64,000 bases of DNA from Allolobophora icterica (taxonomy: Eukaryota; Annelida; Clitellata; Crassiclitellata; Lumbricidae): positions 36,033,896-36,097,895 of the forward strand of contig OY744605.1 in the NCBI GenBank assembly GCA_963556255.1, read 5' to 3'. The stretch's first letter is position 1. Each line of letters begins with the position of its first letter. The notes under the pieces were generated by a model, which saw only the letters and a program-made list of their open reading frames with translations, was not told the DNA's origin and did not search any database. This document shows, one piece after another, positions 23,060-36,385 of the stretch. The position numbers and the translations under genes are program-made.

Positions 23060-26000
23060 ATTACCGAGCCTTACATAGTACCAATATTAACAAGCTTCAA
23101 CGTTTTTGTTGAATTTTCTGCATAACTTTTTCAATTATCAATGTAAACCAAAAATTGTGTCCTATTTTTTCGCCGGTTAAATCTAGTGGATGAGTACTGA
23201 GTAGCTCTGGTTCAGAATATAATCATATACTTGTTCAAAATGTGTACTGAGTAGCTATGGTTCAGAATATAACCATATATGCTGGTGTAAAAATTATACC
23301 TTGGAGAACATATAGTACTGAGTGGTAGTTTTAATAGCCTACGTAGTAGTAATATTTGCAAGTTTCAACGTTTTGATTAATGCTATTACTATAAGTAATA
23401 ATTCTGTCCACACAATGAGTAGCTATGGTTCAGCATATAATCATATTCATGTATAAATATTATTATGCCTTATGGAACATATAGTCCTGAGTGGCTAAGG
23501 TAGTTTTAATACGTAGTAGTAATATTAGCAGGTTTCAGCGTTTTGATTAATGATATTAAATGTTATAATTCTGTTTACACAATGAGTAGCTATGGTTCAG
23601 AATATAATCATATTCTGGTGTAAATATTATACCTTATGGAACATATAGTTCTGAGTGGCTAAGGTATCTTTAATACGTATATATTAACGAGTTTCATCGT
23701 TTTCATTAATGCTATTACTATAAGTAATAAATTCTGTCCACACGATGAGTAGCTATGGTTCAGAATATAATCATATTCTGGTGTAATATTATACCTTATG
23801 GAACATATAGTTCTGAGTGGCTAAGGTAGCTTTAATACGTAGTAGTAATATTAACGAGTTTCAACGTTTTGATTAATGGCATTGTTATAAGTAATAATTC
23901 TGTCTACACAATGAGTAGCTACGGTTCAGAATATAATCATATTCATGTATAAATATTATTATACCTTATGGAACATATAGTTCTGAGTGGCTAAGGTAGT
24001 TTTAATACGTAGTAGTAATATTTGCAAGTTTCAACGTTTTGATTAATGCTATTACTATAAGTAATAATTCTGTCCACACTATGAGTAGCTATGGTTCAGA
24101 ATATAATCATATTCTGGTGTAATACTATACCTTATGGAACATATAGTCGTGAATGGCTGAGGTAGTTTTAATACGTAGTAGTAATGTTAACGAGTTTCAC
24201 CGTTTTGATTAATGTCATTATTATAAGTAATAATTCTGTCCACACAATGAGTAGCTATGGTTCAGAATATAATCATATTCTGGTGAAAATATTATACCTT
24301 ATGGAACATATCGTTCTGAGTGGCTAAGGTATCTTTAATACGTAGTAGTAATATTAGCAGGTTTCAACGTTTTGATTAATGCTATTACTATAAGTAATAA
24401 TTCTGTCCACGCAATGAGTAGCTATGGTTTAGAATATAATCACATTCTCGTGTGAATATTATACCTTATGGAACATATAGTTCTGAGTGGCTAAGGTAGT
24501 TTTAATACGCAGTAGTAATATTTGCAAGTTTCAACGTTTTGATTAATGCTATAACTATAAGTAATAATTCTGTCCACGCAATGAGTAGCTATGGTTTAGA
24601 ATATAATCATATTCTCGTGTGAATATTATACCTTATGGAACATATAGTTCTGAGTGGCTAAGGTAGTTTTAATACGTAGTAGTAATATTTGCAAGTTTCA
24701 ACGTTTTGATTAATGCTATTACTATAAGTAATAATTCTGTCCACACTATGAGTAGCTATGGTTCAGAATATAATCATATTCTGGTGTAATACTATACCTT
24801 ATGGAACATATAGTCGTGAATGGCTGAGGTAGTTTTAATACGTAGTAGTAATGTTAACGAGTTTCACCGTTTTGATTAATGTCATTATTATAAGTAATAA
24901 TTCTGTCCACACAATGAGTAGCTATGGTTCAGAATATAATCATATTCTGGTGAAAATATTATACCTTATGGAACATATCGTTCTGAGTGGCTAAGGTATC
25001 TTTAATACGTAGTAGTAATATTAACGAGTTTCATCGTTTTGATTAATGCTATTACTATAAGTAATAATTCTGTCTACACAATGAGTAGCTATGGTTCAGA
25101 ATATAATCATATTCATGTATAAATATTATAATACCTTATGGAACATATAGCTCTGAGTGGCTAAGGTAGTTTTAATACGTAGTAGTAATGTTAACGAGTT
25201 TCACCGTTTTGATTAATGTCATTATTATAAGTAATAATTCTGTCCACACAATGAGTAGCTATGGTTCAGAATATAATCATATTCTGGTGAAAATATTATA
25301 CCTTATGGAACTTATCGTTCTGAGTGGCTAAGGTAGTTTTAATACGTAGTAGTAATATTAACGAGTTTCAACGTTTTGATTAGTGCTATTACTATAAGTA
25401 TTAATTCTGTCCATACAATGAGTAGCTATGGTTCAGAATATAATCATATTCTGGTGTAAATATTATACCTTATGGAACATATAGTCCTGAGTGGCTGAGG
25501 TAGTTTTAATACGTAGTAGTAATATTAGCAGGTTTCAACGTTTTGATTAATGCTATTACTATAAGTAATAATTCTGTCCACGCAATGTGTAGCTATGGTT
25601 TAGAATATAATCATATTCTCGTGTGAATATTATACCTTATGGAACATATAGTTCTGAGTGGCTGAGGTAGTTTTAATACGTAGTAGTAATATTTGCAGGT
25701 TTCAACGTTTTGATTAATGCTATTACTATAAGTAATAATTCTGTCCACACAATGAGTAACTATGGTTCAGAATATAATCATATTCATGTATAAATATTAT
25801 AATACCTTATGGAACATATAACTCTGAGTGGTTAAGGTAGTTTTAATACGTAGTCTTAATATTAACGAGTTTCAACGTTTTGATTAATGCTATTACTATA
25901 AGTAATAATTGTCCACACAATGAGTAGCTATGGTTCAGAATATAATCATATTCCGGTGTAATGCTATACCTTATGGAACATATAGTTCTGAGCGGCTAAG

Positions 26001-27470
26001 GTAGTTTTAATACATAGTAGTAATATTAACGAGTTTCAACGTTTGATTAATGTCATTATTATAAGTAATAATTCTGTCCACAGAACGAGTAGCTATGGTT
26101 CAGAATATAATCATATTCTGGTGTAAATATTATACCTTATGGAACATATAGTCCTGAGTGGCTGAGGTAGTTTTAATACGTAGTAGTAATATTAGCAGGT
26201 TTCAACGTTTTGATTAATGATATTAAAAGTAATAATTCTGTTTACACAACGAGTAGCTGTGGTTCAGAATATAATCATATTCTGGTGTAAATATTATACC
26301 TTATGGAACATATAGTCCTGAGTGGCTGAGGTAGTTTTAATACGTAGTAGTAATATTAGCAGGTTTCAACGTTTTGATTAATGATATTAAAAGTAATGAT
26401 TCTGTTTACACAACGAGTAGCTATGGTTCAGAATATAATCATATTCTGGTGTAAATATTATACCTTATGGAACATATAGTACTGAGTGGCTAAGGTAGTT
26501 TTAATACGTAGTAGTAATATTAGCAAGTTTCAACTTTTGATTGATGCCATTATTATAAGTAATTATTCTGTCCACACAATGAGTAGCTATGGTTCAGAAT
26601 ATAATCATATTCTGGTGTAAAAACAATACCTTGGGCAACATATAGTACTGAGTGGCTAAGGTAATCTAAATATTCAGAAATGAGTAGCTAAGGTTCAGAA
26701 TATAATCATATTCTGGTGTAAAAACAATACCTTGGGGAACATATAGTACTGAGTGGCTAAGGTAGCTTTAATAATTAGCAATATATACAAATTTAATTAT
26801 TAGCAATATTAACAAATTTCAACCCTTTGATAAATGCTATTGGTATAAGTAATAATTCTGTCTACACAAAGAGTAGCTATGGTTCAGAATACAACCATAT
26901 TCTTGGGTAAAAACAATACCTTGGGAACACATAGTACTGAGTCGCTAAGGTAGTTTTAATACTTAGTACCAATATTATCAAGTTTTAACGTTTTGAAATA
27001 TGCCATTATAGGTAATATTTCTGTTTACACAATGAGTAGCTATGGTTCAGAATATAATCATATTCTGGTATGGAAATTATACCTTATGGAACATATAGTA
27101 CTGAGTGACTAAGGTAGTTTAAAAACGTAGTAGTATTATTAGCTAGTTTCAACGTTTGCTAAATGCTTTTACTATAATTAATAATTCTGTCTGCACAATG
27201 AGTACCTATGGTTCATAATATAATCATATTCTTGTGTAAAAACAATACCTTGGGGAACATATAGTACCGAGTCGCTTAGGTTGTTTTAATACCTAGTATC
27301 AATATTAACAAGTTTCAACGTTTTGATTAATGCTATTACTATAAGTAATTATTTTATCTACACAATGAGTAGCTATGATCCAGAATATAATCATATTTTG
27401 ATGTTATAACTATACCTTGGGGATCATATAGTATTGAGTCGCTAAGGTAGTTTTAATAACTAGTTCCAAA
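23060..27470. repeat. Satellite array, ~167-bp monomer, about 25 copies
   Basis: GAGTAGCTATGGTTCAG recurs at about 23417, 23584, 23747, 23913, 24082 and so on to 27367, mostly 160-170 bp apart. The monomer order is GAGTAGCTATGG, GAATATAATCATATTC, TATACCTTATGGAACATATAG, GAGTGGCTAAGGTAG, TACGTAGTAGTAATATT, GTTTCAACGTTTTGATTAAT, ATTACTATAAGTAAT, TTCTGTCCACACAAT. Central monomers are very similar and the edges are diverged, as expected if the middle is homogenised. About 23970-24357 is repeated almost exactly at 24637-25024 (offset 667 bp, four monomers). Each monomer has two short dyads, GAATAT-N4-ATATTC and ATTACT-ATA-AGTAAT. There is no coding capacity. Confidence 0.97.
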
Positions 27471-28226
27471 GCTAACAGTCAACCACTAATGCAACGTCAT
27501 TCAATGATAGCATTAATTAATCGGTCCCAATTCACATTTTCAACTTAACCATACAAAGTAATTCAATTAATCAATAGATTAACGTTCCAATGCACATATT
27601 CAACTCAATTGTTCACAAGTCAAACTGAGGAAGCAATCGCCTGTTGCTGACTGAAACAGCTAATTTGTCTAGCTTTGCCAATCAATGGCAATTCACATCA
27701 ATCACTAATTCAGTTGCAAGCAAATTATCAATGTTCAGGCTAAATCGATGAGCGTTAAACTTTTTAACGTCGACTAGTTCAGTTACCAGGCATGTCATCT
27801 GCCTGTTAATCAATCTTCAAACTAGTAGCAAGAACTTCAGAACATTCCGCATTAATTAAGTTAATTACTCGGCAGGCTTTTCACCTATCAATCAATCTCT
27901 AAACTAATTTAAGAATTTCAAAACATTCCGCATTGACTAGATTAATTAATCAGCAGTACTTCCACCTGTCAATCATTCTCTGAACTAATTCAATAGATTC
28001 AGCACATGAATGCTCAACAGAAAGTTAATCTGATTTCGCCTATCAATAACAAGAGTTTCAAGACAGTTCAATAAATCAATTACGGAGCACTGTTATCTAC
28101 TTGTCAATCAATCTTTAAGCTAATTCAATTGCAAATTCAATAGCAAAAGTTTCAAAGCATCCACATTAATTAGTTCATATGAAATACAGGTCGTCTGCCT
28201 CTCAGTTAATTAATGCTGGCCATGCG
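27471..28226. repeat. Diverged ~90-bp tandem repeat
   Basis: Successive blocks share (T/C)CAATCAATCT...AAACTAATT...AACATTCCGCATTAATTA...TTAATTA in order, for example near 27800, 27886 and 27975. The spacing is about 85-95 bp and divergence is high. It is unlike the neighbouring 167-bp satellite. Confidence 0.6.
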
Positions 28227-28377
28227 TTATCCACCTGTAAAGCAAACCTGTTCAGAGAGTCTTCGTGAACTATGAATGAAGAGAAATCGCTTAAGTCGAT
28301 TAATAGGAGAATCGTGTACACAATCGCTTACATGTAAGTTCGCAAGGCCATGATCATCGTCGTCGTTCTCACGTGGC

Positions 28378-29468
<1,091 letters not shown>

Positions 29469-29578
29469 AACACAATATGATATCGGACTTTAGCTATTTT
29501 TAACTTTCTAATTCAAAATCGACGTTCAGTTCAATAATAACGCGTCCTTCCAGTCTGTGCGATTTCAAAAATACAGAC

Positions 29579-29588
29579 ATGACGTCAT
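29579..29588 (-). promoter_or_regulatory. Consensus CRE palindrome
   Basis: ATGACGTCAT is a full CREB/ATF consensus palindrome. It lies about 210 bp upstream of the duplicated ATG and about 550 bp upstream of the intact ATG of the ZCCHC24-like gene. Function is inferred from the match and position only. Confidence 0.4.
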
Positions 29589-29630
29589 CGCTCGGTCTAC
29601 GTAAATTACACTCGTTGACCGTCCTTGACA

Positions 29631-30095
29631 ATTATTATACCTTATGGAACATATAGGACTGAGCAGAGCCGTATATTTGGGACTGAGTGGCTAAGGTAGT
29701 TTTAATACTTAGCAATGAGTATCTAATGTTCAGGATATAATCATATTCTGGTGTAAAAAGAATACTTTGGGGAACATATATGATCAGGCCTGGCTCGGGA
29801 GCGCCTCTGAGTAGAACTCTTGAAGAGGCGCTATATAAATTTTATGATTGATTGATTGATATAGTACTGAATGGCTAAGGTATTTTTTATACATAGTAGT
29901 ATTATTAGGAAGTTTCAACGTTTTGATTAATGATAAGTACTAATTATATCTACACAATGAGTTGCTATGGTTCAAATTATAATCTTTTTCTGGTATAAAA
30001 TTATATCTTGGGAACATATATTTTACAGAGTGGCTGAGGTAGTTTTAATAGTGAGTAATGAGTAGCTACGGTTCAGAATATGATCATATTATGGT
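29631..30095. repeat. Satellite remnant flanking the gene
   Basis: Monomer pieces (TATACCTTATGGAACATATAG, GAGTGGCTAAGGTAG, GAGTAGCTACGGTTCAGAAT) resume here in the same orientation as the main array. They are diverged and interrupted by a LINE tail. Confidence 0.85.
29781..29860 (+). mobile_element. Short LINE 3' tail inserted in satellite
   Basis: GAAGAGGCGCTATATAAATTT followed by (TGAT)n splits a satellite monomer between GGGGAACATAT and ATAGTACTGA. This is typical of an L2/CR1-like 3' end that is severely 5'-truncated. Confidence 0.65.
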
Positions 30096-32790
30096 ACAGA
30101 ACAGAACAGAACATTTTTATTGGTCCACACATTTGATATACATACATTCCTTAACATCAGGTTGTTTTACCAGTTAAAGACTCGTTTACCGTTTAACAGA
30201 TACTATTAAATAGTATCTGTTTTTAGTAAACCAATGTTTGTATTAAATAACAATACACACAACTAATTTAATTTATCAGATTAACATGTTTATTTTAATA
30301 CATAAGATTATCAAATTTTCAAAGCAATAATATAGGCCTATGTTCCTTAGATTAGTATCATTGGTATGTGCTGAGCCTGAATTTTAAAAAAAGAAAAGAA
30401 ACCTCAATGATAAGGATCGGAAATATTGATAGGACACAAAGGGAGACCCAGAAAGGATGGTGTCGCGTTAAGGCGAGCCCCTATTGCTTGTTAATCCCAA
30501 CATGGGAGTCGAATATAAGGACCAGGAGATTAAGTACGTTAATACAATGTAGGATACAATAAAGCAAAGTGAAGCAGAGCAAAGATAGGGCAATAGCAAG
30601 TGAAGTGAAATAACTTCGGTACCGTAATGTAATGTAAAGTAAATTTAATTGTAAAGTAATATTATTGTAATATTAGATTAGTTCAATCTATATTTGTTCC
30701 AACTCTTGTACATCCAAGTTGATGAGTTCAGTACACCAACATCAATCGTATTAGATTCAGCCTAGTAGCATTTCAAGTTATAAGGTCAGTATACGAACAT
30801 CAATCTTATTAGATTCAGCCAAGTAGCATTTCAAGTTATTAGTAAACAAACAAATCTGACCCATTTGTTAGTAATCTATACTATAAAATTTAATCTGAAA
30901 GCAACCAGTCTTTTAACTGACGTCTAAATATATTTAAACTAGCAGAGTCTTTAATTGACCCAGGTATTGAGTTCCACATTAGTGGACTCTTACATAAAAT
31001 AGAATATTTACGTATATTAGTCCTAGCAAAAACACTTCTTAAGTTAGGTGCATTTCTTGTTATATAATTATGCACCTGGGAATTCACGGTAAACAAGCAA
31101 GAGTACTCATGGGGTAGTAATTTGTTTATCAATGAATACATAAAAATACCAATTTGGCATTCAAGTAATTTATCCAATTTAAGTATTCTCAAAGTCAGAA
31201 ATAAGCATGGCTGTAGTCGAGGGTATACGCGGGTATACACTATACAGCGTATACTCACCTCTAGAGACAGTATACTTACCTCACAAAATATTTATATTTA
31301 TTTATATTAAAATACTGTAGTGTATACTCACAAAATACTGTAGCGTATACTCACCTCTAATTTGTTTTGGAAAACTAACCGATAGTGTACTCACCTCTAA
31401 TTTTACCACTACAGCCCTGGAAATAAGTCATGAGTATGAGCCAAAAACTGCGATTTAGTTATTTTTCTTATAATCCTTCTGTGTAGTATATTTAATTTGC
31501 TAAGCCTAGAACTATAGTTAGAAGCCCACACCAGATTACAGTAATACAGATAAGGGTAAATCATAGTAAAATATAGAGTATTTAATATTTCAGATGATAG
31601 TAAGTAGGAGATTCTTTTTATCACCCCAATAGTCCTTGCTATTTTGTGGGATATTTGTTCAATATGTTCTTTCCAGGTTAGATATCTGTCAAGGTAAACC
31701 CCTAGGAATTCAACCGAGTCTACCTGGGAAATTTCAGTCCGGTCAATTATAAGCTTTTCTAATGTATGATTTCTGATCTTACCCCTTGCTGATAATAGGA
31801 TGTAATTGGTTTTGTTTTAGTTTCAAGATAGTTTGTTGGCCTTAAACCAGTTACCTATGTGCATTAGTTCTTTATTAGTGGTATATCAAATAGGTCCTTA
31901 TATGAGGCATTAGAATAGAATACATTGGAGTCGTCAGCAAATAATACAAAATTTAGTAAGGTAGACGATCAAGGAAGATCATTGATATAAATAAAAAATA
32001 ATAATGGTCCAAGGACCAACCCCTGAGGAACTCCAAACTCAAGCCATCTAAACGAGGATCTAATCCCGTTACATTTACTTGCTGGTATCGTGATGAGAGA
32101 TAATCTTGAAACCAAGCCAGTGGAAGTCCTCTTATTCCAGAGTTAAAAAGCTTTTTAATTAATATTTGATGATTCACCGTGTCGAATGCCTTCGACAGAC
32201 CGAGGAAGATTCCTATAGCGAATTCCTTATTGTGAATGGCTTGAGATATTTTGCCATGAATGTTTATTAAGGATAGGGTTGTTGAGTAACCCGGTCTGAA
32301 TCCATGTTGATAGGAACAAAGTAGTTTCAGTTTATCAACGAAATCATAGTCTGTGGTAAATTACCTTTTCAAGTATTTTTGCAAAAAATTATAAAATAGA
32401 AATAGGCCTGTAGTTGTTTAGGTTCTCCCTAATCACCTTGTTTGAAAATTGGAGTAACCGTAGACAGCTTCATTTTTAAAGGTACTACACCATTAGCCAT
32501 TGAGCAGTTGTATATATTGGCCAAAGGCTTAGAAATATAATCTAAATTAGAGCCAATAACAACTGGATCAAGTAAATCATGTCCTATGCTGTGAGATATT
32601 TTCATTGTTGAGTGCATAGACATAATCTCTTCTGCACTAGTAGCAGTAGGGTACAATGCCAAAGATGAAGGAGGAGAAGGCCGGAGGTAGTCAGAGAAGG
32701 AGGAGGAAGTATCTGGAATCTTTTCACAAAGTCTTTTGGCTACCTGGGTAAAGTGCACATTTAAAACTATATGCTATCATTGCATTAATA
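30096..32790 (-). mobile_element. 5'-truncated LINE with reverse transcriptase
   Basis: Minus-strand reading recovers RT blocks in order: LYPTATSAEEI...STVTPIFKQGD (32758-32429), [13 protein letters not shown] and [12 protein letters not shown] (about 32177-32080), [20 protein letters not shown] (about 32030), FADD with both catalytic Asp (31941-31930), then thumb/C-terminal segments MIYPYLYYCNLVWA (31624-31409) and SPLMWNSIPGSIKD (31258-30890). Frameshifts and stops separate the blocks. The 3' end has AATAAAA followed by a (TTCTG)n tail at about 30097-30115. It is inserted in satellite DNA, and a 214-bp MITE lies inside. It belongs to the CR1/Jockey-like range; I do not assign a clade. Confidence 0.85.
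31206..31419. mobile_element. 214-bp hAT-type MITE in the LINE
   Basis: The ends CATGGCTGTAGTCG and the complement of CAGGGCTGTAGTGG form an imperfect inverted repeat. The flanks GAAATAAG at 31198-31205 and 31420-31427 are identical. The interior repeats GTATACTCACCTCTA several times. It separates two RT blocks of the LINE, so it is younger than the LINE. Confidence 0.88.
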
Positions 32791-32984
32791 ATGCATTATC
32801 CATTATAAAGTGACCATCCCTGTTTAATGATCCTATATATAGCTGAGTCAGGTGGACTCTGGTTCAGCACCAATCTAATAGTTGACCAGGTTTTTTAGGT
32901 CATTTTTATGCTTCAAACATTCCGTGTTATAATAGCTCTGTATAGATGGTATAACAATATGGTACCTTGTGAAACATATTTATT

Positions 32985-33215
32985 TTATTTATTTTTTTAT
33001 TACGAACATTTTTAACGCACGCAAAGTCAAACATGAATGCGAACCTGACTCGCAGCAAGTCAGTCGCCAGGATAAGTCCAGTTAGATATCCAGATGTTTA
33101 AAAGCCAATGAAAAGTAGTTTTCAGGTGTTCTTAAAGAGATAGAGTTCGATCATCGAACAAGAGATAACTAGGCAATTCCATTCCCTCGGGGCTGCAAGA
33201 CGAAATGCACGTATA
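32985..33215 (-). mobile_element. LINE 3' end
   Basis: The minus strand reads a decayed RT C-terminus (REWNCL... and LYLFKNT...KLLFIG), a short 3' UTR, and an A-rich tail of AATAAA units at about 32985-33001. It is inserted between satellite-derived sequences. Confidence 0.55.
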
Positions 33216-33700
33216 GTATTGAGTGGCTAAGGTAGTTTTCAAGCTAAGTAGGACGCCTAATTACACAGCAAGATTATACGTTGGAAAATATGCGTATAAC
33301 ACTGATTATGGTTTATTTCTTGCTATAATATACTGTGGTGTAAAATTTATACGTTGCAGAATATATATCACTGAGTGACTACGGTTAATTTCTTGCTATA
33401 ATATACTCTGATGAAATAATTATACCTTGGGGAACATATAACACTGAGCGATTATGGTTAGTTTCTTGCTATAATATACTCTGGTATACTAATTATACCT
33501 TGGGGAACATATAACACTGAGTGAGTATGGTTAATTTCTTGCTATAATATACTCTGGTGTTATAAATTATACCTTGGGCAACATATAACACTGAGTGACT
33601 ATGGTTAATTTCTTGCTATAATATACTCTGGTATAATAGTTATACCTTGGAGAACATATGGTATTGAGTGGCCAAGGTAGTCTTCTTGCGTGGTGAAACG
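33216..33700. repeat. Short-form satellite, ~80-bp monomer, 5 copies
   Basis: Units of TTATACCTTGGGGAACATAT, AACACTGAGTGACTATGG, TTAATTTCTTGCTATAATAT and ACTCTGGT repeat about every 80-85 bp from roughly 33290 to 33690. They share the TATACCTTGGGGAACATATA and CACTGAGTGGCTAAGG blocks with the 167-bp monomer but lack its second half. Confidence 0.8.
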
Positions 33701-33889
33701 TTGCCTACTCAGGAAAAAAACTATATCAGAATCGGCGTGCATTAGCCCCAAGGCAGTCCCAGTGGTGGCTACGTATGTCATCTATGACCTTTTAAGCTTT
33801 GCGCTATGAATCTAGCACGCATAGGGGCTGAGATACAGAGTGAGTAGCTATGGTGCAGAGTATAATCATGAGTAGCTAATAGTCGATTC

Positions 33890-33996
<107 letters not shown>

Positions 33997-34149
33997 GAAG
34001 AAAGCAGTTTACAACATTCTAATTAACGACATTTTATAGTTTTAGCCAACAATTTTCAATTTGTGCCAATTCTATTACAAGTGTTCATTACGGCTAATTC
34101 AAAGACTCTACAAATGTGCTACAAGTTGTAATATCAAATCAATGGCGTT

Positions 34150-34545
34150 TTTCCCTGCTCCGAATTGTCCCTGCGCCGATTGTGTGCGCCGAATAGTCCC
34201 TGCGCCGAATTGTCATGCGCCGAATAGTCCCTGCGCCGAATTGTCTTGCGCCGAATTGTCATGCGCCAAATAGTCCCTGCGCCGAATTGTCTTGCGCCGA
34301 ATTGTCATGCGCCGAATAGTCCCTGCGCCGAATTGTCTTGCGCCGAATTGTCATGCGCCGAATAGTCCCTGCGCCGAATTGTCTTGCGACGAATTGTCCG
34401 CGCCAAATTGTCCCGCGCCGAAATGTCTCTGCGCCGAATTGTTCCTGCGCCGAATTGTCCGCGCCGAATAGTACCACGCCGAATTGTCTCGTGCCGAATT
34501 GTACCGCGTTGAGTTGTCTCTCGCCTAATTGCCCGGTCACCCCTC
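34150..34545. repeat. Minisatellite, 15-16-bp GCGCCGAATTGTC unit
   Basis: Units of GCGCCGAATTGTCTT, GCGCCGAATTGTCAT and GCGCCGAATAGTCCCT alternate and form a 46-bp trimer repeated three to four times at about 34213-34390. More diverged units flank it. It is far more GC/CpG-rich than its surroundings. Confidence 0.95.
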
Positions 34546-34989
34546 TTGCCATGTTTGCTTCCTTTTATCTGTATATTAGGGTAATTTGATAAACAGTGTC
34601 AGTTGATCAGATGTATCCATTGGTTTTCCTGCCGTAACGCTCCAAAACGGCGTTCCGGCACCTTTTCAGCTATTAAAAAATAATTTAGTCGTTTTAATAA
34701 AAGAATAATTTAGTTATTTTAATTTAACGTGGCGTCAAAAATTTATTGGGGGACCCCACCCAAACCCCACGCCCTCGAGTTTTCCCTTCCATAATTATTG
34801 TTCAGTTTCGGAACAGTTTTTTCTATAATAAACCACTGGATATATCTAATACATATCTTGTATATTTAGTCGTTTCCAGAGGATATAAGTAAAACGACAG
34901 GATATTAGTAAAACGATATTGTCTAATGAAGTTGTAATAGCTACTGAGAACCCGGCTGGCCAAACTATAGTAGTATGTATGTGTGTATA
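34546..34989. other. No recognised gene
   Basis: Contains a GC-rich GTAACGCTCCAAAACGGCGTTCC patch with internal symmetry near 34637 and a C-rich patch near 34745. These could be mobile-element ends but no pair with a target duplication was found. Confidence 0.35.
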
Positions 34990-35205
34990 TATTGTTTTCA
35001 GATATTTATAAAGCACTTCTAGCGGGAGGCCATTCAGAAGCGCTCCCAGTGCGAGAGACCCAGAGAGAAAAAGCAAGTTTTAAGAAGGGTAAAAGAGGAA
35101 AAGACGTCACCTGAGAGAATAGAAGAACGAACGAACGAACGGGGGAAGCTCATTCTAAAGAGCAGGGCCAATGGAGGCAAAAGACCTAGATTGAGCCAGA
35201 GATGT
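34990..35205 (-). mobile_element. LINE 3' end, CR1/L2-like
   Basis: The minus strand encodes LAQSRSFASIGPALWNELPPF, an RT C-terminal motif, then a 3' end of GAAGTGCTTTATAAATAT. It is nearly the same family as 36785-37137. Confidence 0.7.
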
Positions 35206-35296
35206 ATGTATGAATGTATGAATGTATGAATGTATGTATGTATGTATGTATGTATGTATGTATGTATGTATGTATGTATATATATATGTATATATG

Positions 35297-35327
<31 letters not shown>

Positions 35328-36080
35328 ATATGTATGTATGTGTGTATGTATGCATGTGTGTATGTTGTTAGGTCCAATTATATTTTAATGAAAAGAGCTC
35401 AGTCTAATGGTATGATTGAAATGGTTTTATTCACAAAATAACATAAGAAACAGAATCTACCTTTCACAGTGGCACTCGTCAGTTCACCAAAGAGGTACAA
35501 ACGGTAGACAGACACGTGCAACTTCTTCGTCAGCATAAGAAGAAGTGGCACTCACAAAAACTCTTCTTCGTGGAAGAAGAGCACTCCTAACACGAGCCTC
35601 AGACGTACACGATAAATAGCAGCGCTGTGGGCCTCAGAGGGCAACGAGACAACGAGCTTTGAGAACGAAGGAGTTTGCCTTAGGCTCTCCTATATGAACT
35701 CTATATACCACTTAAGTCTTGGCTGAGGCCTCTTAACTACCCGAAGATCCACCTGGATCGGACACCAGAAAAGCCAATGACTTATTCTTTCTCGAATCCT
35801 CCTTTAATAGCTTGGGCCACTCCCTTTAAGGAACTGGTCAAGCGTATCGAGGGAATCCGAGAGCATAGATGAGACAAGAGGGTAGGCATGTAACAGTGTA
35901 TGTATGTAGGTCTATGTATGTATGTATGTATGCATGCATGTATGTATGTATGTGTGTATGTAGGTCTATGTATTTATTTATATATGTATGTATGTATGTA
36001 AAACTATGTATGTATGTAGGTCTATGTATGTATGTGTGTATGTATGTATGTATATATGCATAGGTCGATGTGCGCATGTA
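35206..36080. repeat. (TATG)n microsatellite, split by solo LTR
   Basis: TATG/TATA tetranucleotides fill about 35206-35362 and 35896-36060. The two halves are continuous in pattern once the LTR is removed. Confidence 0.9.
35363..35895. mobile_element. Probable solo LTR, 533 bp
   Basis: Starts TGTTGTTAGG and ends CATGTAACA (TG...CA, with TGTTR/YAACA short inverted ends). It is flanked by GTGTA at 35358-35362 and 35896-35900. It has no coding frame and contains TATA-like ACGATAAATAGC and CTATATACC. Because the flanks lie in a TG-rich repeat, the 5-bp match is weaker evidence than usual. Confidence 0.5.
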
Positions 36081-36084
36081 TGCA

Positions 36085-36200
36085 TGTGTCAAGACACTTC
36101 GTATAGCGCAGTCTGATGCCTTACAGAGCGCTACACGCGTGAATAACTGATCTAAATGAGTTTTTAAGTTTTTCAGTGTCGTGGTATAACTTGATTTGCT
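36085..36200 (-). mobile_element. Possible LINE 3' end
   Basis: The minus strand carries GTAGCGCTCTGTAAGGCATC and GCGCTATACGAAGTGTC, a tail pattern like other L2/CR1-type 3' ends here. Confidence 0.3.
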
Positions 36201-36280
36201 TGATTTGCTTAAACATCGCAATCGCGTCGATGATAAAAATGTACAGCCGTATTTTCAACCAACAATCTTTCTCGTCCTCA

Positions 36281-36385
36281 ATGAAACCCGCCTTAGCAGT
36301 TCTCAGCCTCCTCCTCCCTCTGGTCTGTATGGGAACCGGACTCGAATCTCCACTGAACATCTCTGACACGACGCATGGCTCATGA
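36281..36385 (+). CDS. Short ORF with signal-peptide-like N-terminus
   Basis: 34 codons starting MKPALAVLSLLLPLVCMGTG. A basic residue is followed by a hydrophobic core and small residues, as in a secretion signal. No homology is recognised, no donor site is clear, and it may be chance. Confidence 0.15.
   Translation: MKPALAVLSLLLPLVCMGTGLESPLNISDTTHGS

Noticed and set aside
23060..27470. CRISPR array or other prokaryotic repeat system
   Set aside because: Repeats are contiguous ~167-bp satellite monomers without unique spacers, in a eukaryotic context.
36121..36369. 82-codon minus-strand frame as a gene
   Set aside because: Part of it overlaps LINE-like 3' sequence, and the rest lacks any family signal.
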